DNA of 64,000 nt from Aurantiacibacter poecillastricola (GTDB taxonomy: Bacteria; Pseudomonadota; Alphaproteobacteria; Sphingomonadales; Sphingomonadaceae): positions 310,001-374,000 of the forward strand of contig NZ_JAVAMS010000002.1 of NCBI RefSeq assembly GCF_030730945.1, in the 5' to 3' direction. Both the position numbers and the translations under genes were made by a program. The notes under the pieces are model-generated. The model was not told where the DNA came from and did no database searches. It saw nothing but the letters and a program-made list of their open reading frames with translations. Positions 53,951-63,502 of this stretch are shown here, piece after piece (the first letter of the stretch is position 1; every line of letters begins with the position of its first letter).

Positions 53951-54352
53951 TCAGCGGCGGAAGAAGTCGCCGGCTGCTTCGTGATTGGCAAGGCGTGTGC
54001 AGCGCGTCATCAGCCGTGCTGCATTTTCCTCGACCTCGCGCGCCCGGCGGCTGCCGCGCGGCAAGCCCTCCAGGCGGTCTATCTCCGCCCGGATCTCCTC
54101 CAGCCTGTCCTGCTTGAGCATTGCGACCTGCTCGCGGTCGGAGATGCCAACGCCATCCAGCCTGTCATTGAGGAATTCGGCGAGCCCGGCCTGTTCGACT
54201 TCATAGCCGCCATATTGCAGGCACACCCCGGCAAGCGCCCACATCTCGGCGTAAAGCGAGACCTGGCCTTCGGATAGCTGCCTTTCCTGCGTCGCAGCCG
54301 GTGCGGACGCACACATGGCTGCCACCGCCGCCAGAACGATTGTTCGCTTCAC
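53951..54352 (-). CDS. Small secreted protein of unknown function
   Basis: A 133-residue protein beginning at GTG with a signal peptide (VKRTIVLAAVAAMCASAPAATQ). The mature part is helical and charged (LEEIRAEIDRLEGLPRG) with a Cys pair at about residues 44 and 117. The GTG is preceded by GGAGG eight bases away, better than the ATG ten codons upstream. No family recognised. Converges with ubiK. Confidence 0.75.
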   Translation of the reverse strand: MKRTIVLAAVAAMCASAPAATQERQLSEGQVSLYAEMWALAGVCLQYGGYEVEQAGLAEFLNDRLDGVGISDREQVAMLKQDRLEEIRAEIDRLEGLPRGSRRAREVEENAARLMTRCTRLANHEAAGDFFRR

Positions 54353-54466
54353 TGTTCGATCCTCCCCCGTGTTTCTCCTCATCGCAAGTTACCACAAACC
54401 AGCAACGATGCGAAAGCGCGCGGCGGGCATTGCGCGCTGCCGGGTGAACGCGCACAGGGCGTTGTC

Positions 54467-55066
54467 ATGCATGTCCGCGCGCCTGCCATCCTCATCGCCG
54501 CTCGCCAGCACGGCGAGACAGCTGTCGTCGCGCGCTTCCTGACAGAGGAATATGGCGTCGTCGCAGGCTATGTCGCTGGCGGGCGAGGGCGGCAGCTGCG
54601 GCCTGTCGTGATCCCCGGCAATCTGGTCGACCTGCAACTCGCCGCGCGCTCGGCCAGCCAGTTGCCCTTCGCCAGGGTGGAACTGGTCGAGAGCCGCGGC
54701 CCCTGGCTGGCCGAGCCATTGCCTGCAGCAGCCATCGGCTGGATAACCGCGCTCACCGCCAGCGCCTTGCCCGAGCGCGAGCCTTACCCGCCGCTTTACA
54801 ATGCCCTGGAGGGTGCGCTTTCCGCCATCTGTCACGCCCCCAGCGCCCGCGGCTGGGCCAGCGCTTTGGTCGGCTACGAGGTGCTGCTGCTGCGCGAGCT
54901 CGGCTATGGCGGGGCGGATCGGCGCCCCGAGGGCGAGATGGCGCAAGTGCTGGAGGCGATGGACGCGCTTGCCCCTGCGCTGGATCACTACCTCCTTGCC
55001 GACAGGCGCGCAGACGTTATGGCGGCGCGAATTCGCTTGAGAGAATTGCTGGGACGGATTGCCTGA
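54467..55066 (+). CDS. recO: DNA repair protein RecO
   Basis: A 199-residue RecO with an N-terminal OB fold (residues about 1-75: [24 protein letters not shown]) and a helical C-terminal domain ([15 protein letters not shown]). RecO helps RecR load RecA at gaps coated with SSB. It is shorter than E. coli RecO and has no zinc-finger cysteines. leuB starts two bases after its stop. Confidence 0.9.
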   Translation: MHVRAPAILIAARQHGETAVVARFLTEEYGVVAGYVAGGRGRQLRPVVIPGNLVDLQLAARSASQLPFARVELVESRGPWLAEPLPAAAIGWITALTASALPEREPYPPLYNALEGALSAICHAPSARGWASALVGYEVLLLRELGYGGADRRPEGEMAQVLEAMDALAPALDHYLLADRRADVMAARIRLRELLGRIA

Positions 55067-55067
55067 A

Positions 55068-56126
55068 ATGAAGATTGCGCTGTTTCCCGGAGACGGTATC
55101 GGCCCCGAGATCATGGAGCAGGCGCGCCGCGTGCTCGATGCGCTGAACCTGCCCGGTCTTGTCGTGTGGGAAGGCGATGTCGGCGGTGCTGCCTATCGCC
55201 GCCACGGTCACCCGCTGCCCGAGGAAGCGCTGCAGATGGCCCGAGCTGCCGACGGCGTGCTGTTCGGCGCGGTGGGCGATCCCGACTGCGACAATCTGGA
55301 GCGGCACTTGCGGCCCGAGCAGGCGATCCTCGGTCTGCGCTCGCATCTCGGCCTGTTCGCGAACCTGCGCCCCGCCACGACCTTCGCCGGACTGGAGGGC
55401 ATGTCCGCGCTCAAACCCGAGATCGCGCGCAGCATCGACGTACTGATCGTGCGAGAGCTCAACGGCGATGTCTATTTCGGCGAGAAGGCGCGCCGCCAGC
55501 TCGATGACGGCCGGCGGCAAGGTTACGATTTCATGTCCTATGCCGAGGACGAGGTGCGCCGCATCGCCCATGTCGCCTTTCGCGCGGCGCAGGGCCGGGG
55601 CGGCAAGCTGTGCAGCGTGGACAAGGCCAACGTGCTCGAAACCAGCCAGCTCTGGCGCGACGTGGTGGTGGAGACTGCCGCGGATTATCCCGATGTCGAG
55701 CTCAGTCACATGTATGTCGACAACGCCGCCATGCAGCTGGTCAAGGATCCCGGCCAGTTTGACGTGATCGTGACCGGTAATCTGTTCGGCGACATCCTCT
55801 CCGACCAGGCAAGCATGTGTGTCGGCTCCATCGGCCTGCTGGCTAGCGCAGCCCTGGGCGAGCGGCAGACGGAATTCGGCACGTTCGGCCTGTATGAGCC
55901 CATTCACGGTTCCGCCCCCGATATCGCGGGCGAGGGCAAAGCGAACCCGATGGCGATGATCCTCTCTCTCGCCATGTTGCTGCGCCACTCGCTGGGCCGC
56001 GAGGCAGATGCACTTCGCGTGGAATCGGCAGTGGCGAAGGCACTGGAGGATGGCGTGCTCGGCGGCGACCTCGGCGGCACGGCAGGCACGTCCGCAATCG
56101 GCGAGGCCGTGCTGGAGCGCCTGTAA
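55068..56126 (+). CDS. leuB: 3-isopropylmalate dehydrogenase
   Basis: A 352-residue NAD-dependent decarboxylating dehydrogenase, third step of leucine synthesis. Signatures are [43 protein letters not shown], and the metal/NAD segments [25 protein letters not shown] and [12 protein letters not shown]. The ATG at 55068 gives the exact family N-terminus. leuC and leuD are not in the window. Confidence 0.96.
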   Translation: MKIALFPGDGIGPEIMEQARRVLDALNLPGLVVWEGDVGGAAYRRHGHPLPEEALQMARAADGVLFGAVGDPDCDNLERHLRPEQAILGLRSHLGLFANLRPATTFAGLEGMSALKPEIARSIDVLIVRELNGDVYFGEKARRQLDDGRRQGYDFMSYAEDEVRRIAHVAFRAAQGRGGKLCSVDKANVLETSQLWRDVVVETAADYPDVELSHMYVDNAAMQLVKDPGQFDVIVTGNLFGDILSDQASMCVGSIGLLASAALGERQTEFGTFGLYEPIHGSAPDIAGEGKANPMAMILSLAMLLRHSLGREADALRVESAVAKALEDGVLGGDLGGTAGTSAIGEAVLERL

Positions 56127-56219
56127 ACAATTCTCCCCGTGACGAGGTCATCGTTTCGCGACAGGCAGGATATCGCTCTCGGTAACCTTGTGGTTAACAA
56201 TTGCCCGTAATCGGGGCAC

Positions 56220-57386
56220 ATGGACATGGTGACCGAGCAGTTTCGCCAGCAGATGGAGACCGCCGCCGCGCTGGCGCGGGTCTCGGCCGTGCGCCCGCTG
56301 GAACTCGCCATCGTCCTGCCCACGCTGAACGAGCGCGGCAATATCGCGCCGATGGTCGATCGGCTCGAAGCCGCGCTTGGACCGTCCGGGTGGGAAGCGG
56401 TGTTCGTCGACGACAATTCGCAGGACGGCACCGCCGAGGAAGCGCGCCGGATCAGCCGTACCGACTCGCGCATTCGCGTGATCCAGCGCATCGGCCGCCG
56501 AGGTCTCGCCAGTGCCGCGATCGAAGGCATGTGCGCCACTGCCGCGCCGTTCGTGGCGGTGATGGACGCCGACCACCAGCACGACCCGGCGCTGCTGATG
56601 GACATGCTGGAAGCGGTGAAATCGGGCGAGTACGACCTCGCCTACGCCAGCCGCTTCGCCGTGGGCGGCAATGCTAACGGCCTCTCCAGCAAGGGCCGCG
56701 AACAGGGCTCACGCCTTGCCAATGCGCTTGCCCGCAAGCTGACCGGCACCGAGCTTTCCGATGCGATGAGCGGCTTCTTCCTGCTGCGCTCCGAGCAGTT
56801 GCGCAAGCAGGCGCCTAACCTTTCAGGCATCGGCTTCAAGATCATGCTCGACATCCTGTCCACGGCCCGCCCGCAACTGCGCGTGAAGGAGTTCCCCTTG
56901 AAATTCGCCGAACGCCTTTCGGGCGAGAGCAAGCTCGATCACGGTGTCGCGCTCGATTTCATCGCCGGTCTGTACGACCGCTATCTTGGGCGCGTCATTC
57001 CCACGCGCTTCGCGCTGTTCGGCACGGTCGGCGGGCTTGGCGTGTTCGTGCACATGGCCGTGCTCAGCCTCCTCTATCTCGCGCTGGGCAGCAGTTTCGC
57101 GCTGGGTCAGGCTACCGCGACGGTGGTGGCGATGACGTTCAACTTCTGGCTCAACAACCTGCTCACCTACCGCGACAGCAAATTGACGGGCCCGCGCGAG
57201 ATGTTCTTCGGCTGGATCAAGTTCTGCGCGACCTGCGCGGTCGGTGCTTTTGCCAATGTCGCGGCGGCCGCGATGCTGCAGGGCAACGGCTTTGCCTGGT
57301 GGATCGCGGCGCTCGTGGGTATCGCGCTCGCATCGGTGTGGAATTACGCGCTTTCCAGCAAGTTCGTCTGGGGCCGTTTCCGCTAG
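56220..57386 (+). CDS. Glycosyltransferase family 2 fused to GtrA domain
   Basis: A 388-residue fusion. Residues about 20-250 are a DPM1-like GT2 domain (LAIVLPTLNERGNIAPMVDRLE, FVDDNSQDGT, FVAVMDADHQHDP), which would load a sugar onto polyprenyl phosphate. Residues about 265-385 are a GtrA-like four-helix membrane domain (RFALFGTVGGLGVFVH, NFWLNNLLTYRD). The downstream PMT-type transferase could use the polyprenyl-sugar product. Confidence 0.92.
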   Translation: MDMVTEQFRQQMETAAALARVSAVRPLELAIVLPTLNERGNIAPMVDRLEAALGPSGWEAVFVDDNSQDGTAEEARRISRTDSRIRVIQRIGRRGLASAAIEGMCATAAPFVAVMDADHQHDPALLMDMLEAVKSGEYDLAYASRFAVGGNANGLSSKGREQGSRLANALARKLTGTELSDAMSGFFLLRSEQLRKQAPNLSGIGFKIMLDILSTARPQLRVKEFPLKFAERLSGESKLDHGVALDFIAGLYDRYLGRVIPTRFALFGTVGGLGVFVHMAVLSLLYLALGSSFALGQATATVVAMTFNFWLNNLLTYRDSKLTGPREMFFGWIKFCATCAVGAFANVAAAAMLQGNGFAWWIAALVGIALASVWNYALSSKFVWGRFR

Positions 57387-57469
57387 TCCGCCCGCGACTC
57401 GAAACTTTTCACCTTATTGCGGGATCGCGAGCGAAACAGTCCCCTGCGTGAACTATCCAAAAATGGGAC

Positions 57470-57508
57470 ACTATGCTTAACAGCGACTTGTTTCCCGTTA
57501 AGCATAGT
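57470..57508 (+). repeat. Perfect 12-bp inverted repeat
   Basis: ACTATGCTTAAC (57470-57481) and its exact complement GTTAAGCATAGT (57497-57508) flank a 15-base spacer; TTTGTGT follows. It is AT-rich, unlike the surroundings. It may be a terminator for the upstream gene or an operator. Confidence 0.7.
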
Positions 57509-57519
57509 TTGTGTCGTGC

Positions 57520-57550
57520 TTGCCGCTATTAGCGGGCCGCAGTATATATT
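57520..57550 (+). promoter_or_regulatory. Candidate promoter of the 94-residue protein gene
   Basis: TTGCCG (57520-57525), 17 bases, TATATA (57543-57548), or TATATT with 19-base spacing. It lies 12 bases after the dyad and 29 bases before the ATG. Confidence 0.5.
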
Positions 57551-57578
57551 GCGGTGCAACGATTTGGAGTAACAGGCG

Positions 57579-57863
57579 ATGGCAAAGCCCATCCAGGCCT
57601 ATCTTGATAACCGGGGTCAGTTTCACATGACGCCGACCAGTGCCGTGATCGGAGATATCGCGGCTGCGCTTGGCCGTGTGGGTGACGAGGGTGGCCTCAC
57701 CGAAGGCGTGGCGCGCCTTATTCTCGAGAAGCGCAAGGAGATCGAGAAGGCGTTCGCCGATTTCGATACGCTGGACCGCAGGGAGCCCGTAGAGGTAGAT
57801 CATCCCGAGGGAGGCACGGTCGAGGTGCTCGACCTCGAAAAGGAGCGGCGGCGGAAGGTCTAA
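57579..57863 (+). CDS. Small protein of unknown function
   Basis: A 94-residue soluble protein with short strands at the start (KPIQAYLDNRGQFHMTPTSAVIGDIAAALG), a helix (GVARLILEKRKEIEKAFADFDTL) and a charged tail. GGAG precedes the ATG, and a candidate promoter and dyad lie just upstream. I do not recognise a family. It converges on the PMT-type gene. Confidence 0.75.
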   Translation: MAKPIQAYLDNRGQFHMTPTSAVIGDIAAALGRVGDEGGLTEGVARLILEKRKEIEKAFADFDTLDRREPVEVDHPEGGTVEVLDLEKERRRKV

Positions 57864-57882
57864 CGGCCTTCCTGCGCACAAC

Positions 57883-59157
57883 CTAGCGCCAGCCTTGCGT
57901 CCAGGCCCAGAGCAGGAAGTCCTGCGGATTGCCCAGCGGCGCAGCCGTCAGGATCGGGAACCAGTACACGAAGAAGGCCAGCGCTCCCAGCGAGAGCGCC
58001 CAGGGCATCAATCGCTCGCCGCGCTGCCACAGCCGCTCCACGGCAAGCGCCAATGCCGCGCTGACGGCCATCCCCGCCAGGAAATAGTGGAAGTAGAACT
58101 GCACCGCCTTGGGAGCGACCAGCCACAGGCCGAGGCTGGCGACATAGATCGCCACCAGCGCAGCGCAGTCCCATCGCCGGTCCTTCCAGCCCGCCCAGGC
58201 GCACCAGCCAATCGCCAGCAGCCCGAACCACATTGTCAGCGGATTGCCGATCAGCATGATGCCGCGCTGTGCGCCGTCGATGGGCTCGTAAAGATACCAG
58301 ATCGCCCGGCGGTTGATCACCCAGTCCCACCAGTGGCTCTCATAGGGGTGCGGCTCGGGCACCTGGGTCTGCAGGTCCAGCATCAGGCGGTGGAGCGCAA
58401 CCAGCCCTTCCGGATTGCCGGACTGCACCTGCCAGAACAGGAATGGCCAGAACGTCGCCGCATAAACCAGCAGGGGCACGAGGCCGAGCCAGATGGCCGC
58501 CTCCCACAAGGTCATGCCGCCAATCGGCCAGCCACGTGCCGAGAGGATCGGACGGCGCCGTCCTGCCGAGAGCCGCGCTGCGAGAAAGGCGATGCCCGGA
58601 AGGATCGCGAGCGGCACCGCATTCCACTTGCTCGCCATGGCGCAGCCCAGCGCCGCTCCGGCAATAGCCAGCCGCCAGCGCGCGGTCTCGTTCTCTCGCA
58701 AGGCCGCGGCGAACATCCAGCCCGCCAGCATGAGGAAACCGACCATGAACACGTCGAGCATGGCGATGCGCGCATGCACGAAGAGGAGGAAGTTCGTCGC
58801 CACGAACAGGCCGGTCAGCAGGCTTGCCGCGCGCGTCTGGCTGGCGAACCACATGCCGCGCATCGCCGCGAACAGGGCCAGCGTGCCGAACAGCACGCTC
58901 ATGGCGCGCCAGCCCACCGGCCCGTCGCCGAACAGCGCCATACCCAGCGCGATAAGCTGCTTGGCGAGCGGCGGATGCTCGATATTGGCGGCGATCTGCA
59001 GCTCCAGCACGGCGCGCGCTGCGGGGACGTAATGCACCTCGTCGAAATAGGGCTCGGAGGGGATCGCCAGCCGCACGAGGCAGACGAGCAGGAAGCCGAG
59101 CGCGATCACGCAGTTCCAGGCGAAGGGATCGCGGGGATGGTCTGGAACGTCGCTCAT
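57883..59157 (-). CDS. PMT-type phospholipid-carrier-dependent glycosyltransferase
   Basis: A 424-residue membrane protein with about ten helices of the dolichyl-phosphate-mannose-protein mannosyltransferase family. The first periplasmic loop has FDEVHYVPAAR and EHPPLAKQ, the acidic and conserved residues of the GT39 active site, and HPYESHWWDWVINRR lies in a later loop. It would transfer a sugar from a polyprenyl carrier to proteins or lipids, possibly the carrier made by the GT2-GtrA protein at 56 kb. Confidence 0.92.
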   Translation of the reverse strand: MSDVPDHPRDPFAWNCVIALGFLLVCLVRLAIPSEPYFDEVHYVPAARAVLELQIAANIEHPPLAKQLIALGMALFGDGPVGWRAMSVLFGTLALFAAMRGMWFASQTRAASLLTGLFVATNFLLFVHARIAMLDVFMVGFLMLAGWMFAAALRENETARWRLAIAGAALGCAMASKWNAVPLAILPGIAFLAARLSAGRRRPILSARGWPIGGMTLWEAAIWLGLVPLLVYAATFWPFLFWQVQSGNPEGLVALHRLMLDLQTQVPEPHPYESHWWDWVINRRAIWYLYEPIDGAQRGIMLIGNPLTMWFGLLAIGWCAWAGWKDRRWDCAALVAIYVASLGLWLVAPKAVQFYFHYFLAGMAVSAALALAVERLWQRGERLMPWALSLGALAFFVYWFPILTAAPLGNPQDFLLWAWTQGWR

Positions 59158-59213
59158 CGCGGCAGGGCTTTAGCGTAGCTGCCGAAGCGCGCAATAGTCG
59201 GCAGGGCGGCGGC

Positions 59214-59438
59214 CTACCCCTTGTCGCGCTCGCACCATTTCACCAGCATGTCGCCCGCCGCACCAACGAACATCAGTGCCGAGCCGATGATGAACAACCA
59301 TACGCCGGTCACTTTCCACGGCTCGAACTGCGGCAGGAACAGCACGCTGCCCGCCACGAAGGCGAGGTTGCCCATCAGGCCCACTCCCGTGTGGATCCAG
59401 CCGAAATCCCGGACCAGCGTTTCCAGGGCGTCGCGCAT
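59214..59438 (-). CDS. YrhK-like small membrane protein
   Basis: A 74-residue protein with two hydrophobic helices (HTGVGLMGNLAFVAGSVLFLP; GVWLFIIGSALMFVGAAGDML) of the YrhK type. AAAGGAG lies six bases before the ATG. Function unknown. It is divergent from metZ with 71 bases between the starts. Confidence 0.8.
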   Translation of the reverse strand: MRDALETLVRDFGWIHTGVGLMGNLAFVAGSVLFLPQFEPWKVTGVWLFIIGSALMFVGAAGDMLVKWCERDKG

Positions 59439-59509
59439 GTGAACTCCTTTCGTTGCGTTTCCTTGCCGGGCTTGCCCATGCGGATGCGCCGCCGTAGATC
59501 GTGGCCGCG

Positions 59510-60718
59510 ATGAAAAAGACAACCGGCACAGACCCCTCCATCACCAGCCAGTGGCGCCCCGCAACCCAGGCCGTGCGCGCGGGCACCATGCGCTCGGGCC
59601 ATGGGGAGACGAGCGAAGCGCTCTATCTCACCAGCGGCTACACCTTCGACAGCGCGGAGGAAGTGGCCGCGCGCTTCGCGGGCGAGGCGGAGGGGATGCA
59701 GTATTCCCGCTTCCGCAATCCCACCGTGGACATGTTGCAGCAGCGCATCGCGGCGATGGAGGGGGCCGAGGCGTGTCTCGTGCAGGCGAGTGGCATGGCG
59801 GCCATGACGAGCTCGCTCTTGTGCATGCTGAGCGCTGGCGACCACGTGGTGGCGGGCCGCGCGGCCTTCGGCTCGTGCCGCTGGATCCTCTCCAACGTGC
59901 TCAATCGCTTCGGGATCGAGCACACCGCGATCGACGCGCGTGACAACGCCGCGTGGGAAGCGGCGGTGCAACCGAATACGAAAGCCTTCTTCTTCGAGAC
60001 GCCCGCCAACCCCACCATGGACGTTGTCGATCTCGAATTCGTCTGCGGCCTTGCACGCTCGAAGGGTATCAGAACCATCGTCGACAACGCCTTTGCAACG
60101 CCAGTCCTGCAGCGTCCGCTCGATTTCGGTGCCGATATCGTCGCCTATTCGGCTACCAAGATGATGGACGGGCAGGGCCGGGTGATGGCGGGCGCGGTCT
60201 GTTCCAGCCGCGAGTGGATCGAGGAATATTTGTCGCCCTTCCAGCGCAATACCGGCCCGATCTGCGCACCGTTCAACGCCTGGGTGGTGCTGAAGGGGCT
60301 GGAAACGCTGGACCTGCGCGCCCGTCGGCAGAGCGCGAACAGCGTTGCCGTCGCTCATTTCCTTGAGGATCGCGGCCTGCGCGTCCTGCATCCCTGGCTG
60401 GAAAGCCACCCGCAGTCCGAACTGGCGCACCGGCAGATGGCGGCTGGCGGGCCGATCTTCGCCTTCTTCGCGCCCAAGGGCCGCGAGCAGGCGATGGCGA
60501 TCTGCAACGCGCTGGAGCTGATCGATATCTCCAACAATATCGGTGATGCGAAGACCCTTATCTGCCATCCGGCCACGACCACGCATCACAACATGGGCGC
60601 GGACGGCCGGGCGGAGGCGGGCATCGAGGACGGCATGCTGCGCATCAATGTCGGGCTCGAGGACCCGCTCGATCTGATCGACGATCTCGGCCGTGCGCTG
60701 GACCGGGCAGGGGTGTAG
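59510..60718 (+). CDS. metZ: O-succinylhomoserine sulfhydrylase
   Basis: A 402-residue PLP enzyme of the Cys/Met metabolism family that makes homocysteine from O-succinylhomoserine and sulfide. The PLP lysine is in SATKMMDGQGRVMAG; YSRFRNPT, LVQASGMAA and NPTMDVVDL are family marks, and the GRVMAG text around the lysine favours MetZ over cystathionine enzymes. ATG at 59510 was chosen over GTG nine bases upstream. No SAM riboswitch is visible in the short leader. Confidence 0.93.
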   Translation: MKKTTGTDPSITSQWRPATQAVRAGTMRSGHGETSEALYLTSGYTFDSAEEVAARFAGEAEGMQYSRFRNPTVDMLQQRIAAMEGAEACLVQASGMAAMTSSLLCMLSAGDHVVAGRAAFGSCRWILSNVLNRFGIEHTAIDARDNAAWEAAVQPNTKAFFFETPANPTMDVVDLEFVCGLARSKGIRTIVDNAFATPVLQRPLDFGADIVAYSATKMMDGQGRVMAGAVCSSREWIEEYLSPFQRNTGPICAPFNAWVVLKGLETLDLRARRQSANSVAVAHFLEDRGLRVLHPWLESHPQSELAHRQMAAGGPIFAFFAPKGREQAMAICNALELIDISNNIGDAKTLICHPATTTHHNMGADGRAEAGIEDGMLRINVGLEDPLDLIDDLGRALDRAGV

Positions 60719-60791
60719 GTACTTCTGCGAAGTATTGCGTAACGCACTGGATTTGTTACCATCACCCTTGAAACACCGGGGGGGGTTGAAG

Positions 60792-62753
60792 ATGATCGTG
60801 CGTTGGCAGCTTGCAACGATAATGGCCTGTGCCGGGTTACTGGCGGCGGGGTCGGCGGCAGCGCAGCAGGCGGGGACCAATAGCGCGGTTCCGCCCGAGA
60901 TCCCCGTCAGCGCCTTCGCCGATTACTCGCAGCTCAGCTCGGCGCAGCTCTCGCCCGATGGCTCGCAATTCGGCATCAGCCTCTACCGCGACGACAGCAC
61001 CTACATCGCCATTATCGACAGCGAGACTCGCGAAATGGTGACCGGCATGAACCTGGGGGACGCGCTGGACCTCAACTGGTTTCGCTGGGTTGGCAACGAC
61101 CGTGTGCTGCTGTCGATGCGCGGCGTGACGACGCGCGAGGAATATCCGTTCTCCCGTCTCTATCTTTACGACCTCGATACGCAGCAGAAGCACCCGCTCG
61201 AAACGCGGCGGATGGAACTGGACGGCGACGATGTCGTGCATATCGATCCAGAAGGACGCTATGTGCTGACGAGCTGGGCCGAAAGCATTCGCGAAACGCC
61301 GGCCGTCTACCGTTTCGATCTTACCGGGGACGAGGTGCCGCGCGGGGTCGAGGTGCAGCCCGCCCACCCGACCATCCACGAATATGTCGCCGATAACGAA
61401 GGAGCGATCCGCATTGCCCTGGGGGCGAGCTGGTCGGGCAGCGCGCGCCTGCGTTATCGCAGCAGCGGCGACGGCGACTGGACCACGGTTGCACGCAGCC
61501 GCATCGACAACCCCGAGACGATGGAACTGTGGGATTTCATGGGCGTGCGCGCAGGCAGCGACATGGGGTATACGATAGGCTTGCCCGAGGGCGGCGACCG
61601 GCGAGCGCTCATGGAATTCAACTTCGCCACGGGAGAGCCGGGCCGGATTGTCTTCTCCTCGCCCGACGAAGACGTTGCCTCCGTCCGCTTCGACGAGGAT
61701 AACAAACCCATCTCCGTTGGATATTCGGGCGATGTCTTCCGCCGCGAGTGGCTCGATCCGCAGATTGCCGAATGGGATCGCCAGCTGGAACTGGCCCTGC
61801 CCGATAGCTGGGTCTCGATTCAGGACATAACGCCGGATCGCAGCCGCATGCTGGTGCGCCAGTCCGGCCCGGCGGATCCCGGTGCGCTCTACGTCTTTAC
61901 GCCGGGCACGAACAAGCTGGACCTTTTCGCCGAATACCGGCCCGACATACCCACCACCTATTTGTCGGAGCCGCAGTCGCTGCGTTACGATGCGCGCGAC
62001 GGTACGTCGATCCAGGCTTTCCTAACCCTGCCCAAGGGGCGCGAAGCCGAAGGATTGCCGCTCATCGTCTACCCGCACGGCGGGCCGTACGGTGTTCGCG
62101 ATGGCAACACCTATGAAGACATGGTGCAACTGCTGGCCAATCGCGGCTACGCGGTGATCCAGCCCAACTTTCGCGGTTCGGGCGGCTATGGCGAGGCTTT
62201 CGAGCTGCTCGGCAATGGAGAGATCGGACGCGCCATGCAGGACGATCTCGACGATGCCGTTGCGCACCTGGTGGCCGAGGGGACTGTCGATCCCGAGCGG
62301 GTGTGCATCCTGGGCGCCAGCTACGGTGGTTTCGCGGCCGTTTGGGGTGTGATCCGCAACCCGGAAATCTATCGCTGCGCGGCCAGTTTTGCGGGCGTCA
62401 TGCATTTCGAGCGGCAACTGACCTACGACAAGGATTACCTCTTCGGCCGCAATCGCAGTCGCTGGTGGGAAAAGGTCGATGGAGACCAGACGAATTTCGA
62501 CCTCGACGATGTCTCCCCGGCCGTGCAGGTCGCGCGGCTGACGCGCCCGGTACTGCTGGTGCACGGCGAGGAGGACAACGTCGTGCCATTCGACCAGTAC
62601 GAACTGATGGTAAGCCGGGCAGAGGGAGCGGGTATCGAACTCGAAACGCTGACCTTCGAGGAAGCGGGCCACGGGTTCAGCAACGCGCAGGACGAGGAAG
62701 CCTATTTTCAGGCGGTCGTCGACTTCCTTGCAAGGCACAACCCGGCGGATTGA
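60792..62753 (+). CDS. S9 family peptidase (prolyl oligopeptidase type)
   Basis: A 653-residue exported serine peptidase. Signal peptide about residues 1-25 (ending SAAAQ); a beta-propeller with LSPDGSQFGIS follows (about 35-390). The alpha/beta hydrolase domain (about 410-653) has the nucleophile in ILGASYGGFA, Asp in HGEEDNVVPF and His in EAGHGFSNA. Such S9 enzymes release dipeptides or acylated residues in the periplasm. The start was placed before the signal peptide. Confidence 0.93.
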   Translation: MIVRWQLATIMACAGLLAAGSAAAQQAGTNSAVPPEIPVSAFADYSQLSSAQLSPDGSQFGISLYRDDSTYIAIIDSETREMVTGMNLGDALDLNWFRWVGNDRVLLSMRGVTTREEYPFSRLYLYDLDTQQKHPLETRRMELDGDDVVHIDPEGRYVLTSWAESIRETPAVYRFDLTGDEVPRGVEVQPAHPTIHEYVADNEGAIRIALGASWSGSARLRYRSSGDGDWTTVARSRIDNPETMELWDFMGVRAGSDMGYTIGLPEGGDRRALMEFNFATGEPGRIVFSSPDEDVASVRFDEDNKPISVGYSGDVFRREWLDPQIAEWDRQLELALPDSWVSIQDITPDRSRMLVRQSGPADPGALYVFTPGTNKLDLFAEYRPDIPTTYLSEPQSLRYDARDGTSIQAFLTLPKGREAEGLPLIVYPHGGPYGVRDGNTYEDMVQLLANRGYAVIQPNFRGSGGYGEAFELLGNGEIGRAMQDDLDDAVAHLVAEGTVDPERVCILGASYGGFAAVWGVIRNPEIYRCAASFAGVMHFERQLTYDKDYLFGRNRSRWWEKVDGDQTNFDLDDVSPAVQVARLTRPVLLVHGEEDNVVPFDQYELMVSRAEGAGIELETLTFEEAGHGFSNAQDEEAYFQAVVDFLARHNPAD

Positions 62754-62800
62754 GACGAAGGCCCCTTGTGGCGGGCCCCAAAGCCGCTACCTTGGGAGAC

Positions 62801-63214
62801 ATGACCAAGGACATCCTCAACTCGCTGTTCCAGCATACCGCGATTACCGCGGGTGTTACCGTGCGGGTCTCTGTGAATTTCATGCCCGAACAGTCGCGCG
62901 TGGGCGCGGGGCGGTGGTTCTGGGTCTATCATATCCGGATCGAGAATGGCCGGGACGAGACAGTCCAGCTGCGCAGCCGCCACTGGCGCATCACCGACTC
63001 GAACGGCATGGTGAACATCGTCGATGGCGAAGGCGTGGTTGGCGAGACACCGGTGCTGGCTCCGGGCCAGACGCATGATTACGTGTCGGGCTGCGAGCTG
63101 ACCACGAACCAGGGCGCGATGGAAGGGCACTATACCTTCACCGACAAGGACGGCGTGCAGTTTGAAGTGGCGATCCCCTATTTCCCGCTCGCGGCGCCTG
63201 CGGAAGCGAAGTAA
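62801..63214 (+). CDS. apaG: ApaG family protein
   Basis: A 137-residue ApaG (FN3-like beta sandwich) protein. Marks are VRVSVNFMPEQS, FWVYHIRIENGRDETVQLRSRHWRITD, GVVGETPVLAPGQTHDYVSGC and a final hydrophobic strand. It is associated with divalent cation homeostasis and Ap4A hydrolysis in enterics, but its molecular role is unsettled. It starts 47 bases after the S9 gene with GGGAGA upstream. Confidence 0.95.
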   Translation: MTKDILNSLFQHTAITAGVTVRVSVNFMPEQSRVGAGRWFWVYHIRIENGRDETVQLRSRHWRITDSNGMVNIVDGEGVVGETPVLAPGQTHDYVSGCELTTNQGAMEGHYTFTDKDGVQFEVAIPYFPLAAPAEAK

Positions 63215-63225
63215 TTCATCGACAT

Positions 63226-63502
63226 GTGAAGCGGAGCCAGGGCTTCCGTTATCGCTTGTTTTGCGAGGCCGCCTCCGCGGCTTCGTCCTCGCTAGATGCG
63301 CTCCGCTTCGCTGCGCGCCCGCTGCGGGCGGGCGTTTGCCTTTGCGACGTGCTGGTCGCACGCCGTCTTTTGCGCTTCATCTCTAGTCGGGAAGGGTTCG
63401 GGCGCGCAGCGACCGCACGCGCGAAAGCGCGCCCGAGCTTATGCGAGGAGCCAAGGGGCGCGGACGCGTCCCGCCGGGCGCCTGAGGGCCAAACATCAAA
63501 CG
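63226..63502. repeat. Noncoding palindrome-rich stretch
   Basis: A GC-rich stretch with several short hairpins, for example 63265-63284 (GAGGCCGC/GCGGCTTC with one G-U pair) and about 63328-63345 (GCCCGC/GCGGGC). No gene could be supported. It may be a REP-like element or a compound terminator between the convergent genes. Confidence 0.4.

Noticed and set aside
59439..59509. SAM riboswitch in front of metZ
   Set aside because: The leader is only 71 bases, shared with a divergent start, and shows no SAM-I or SAM-II core.
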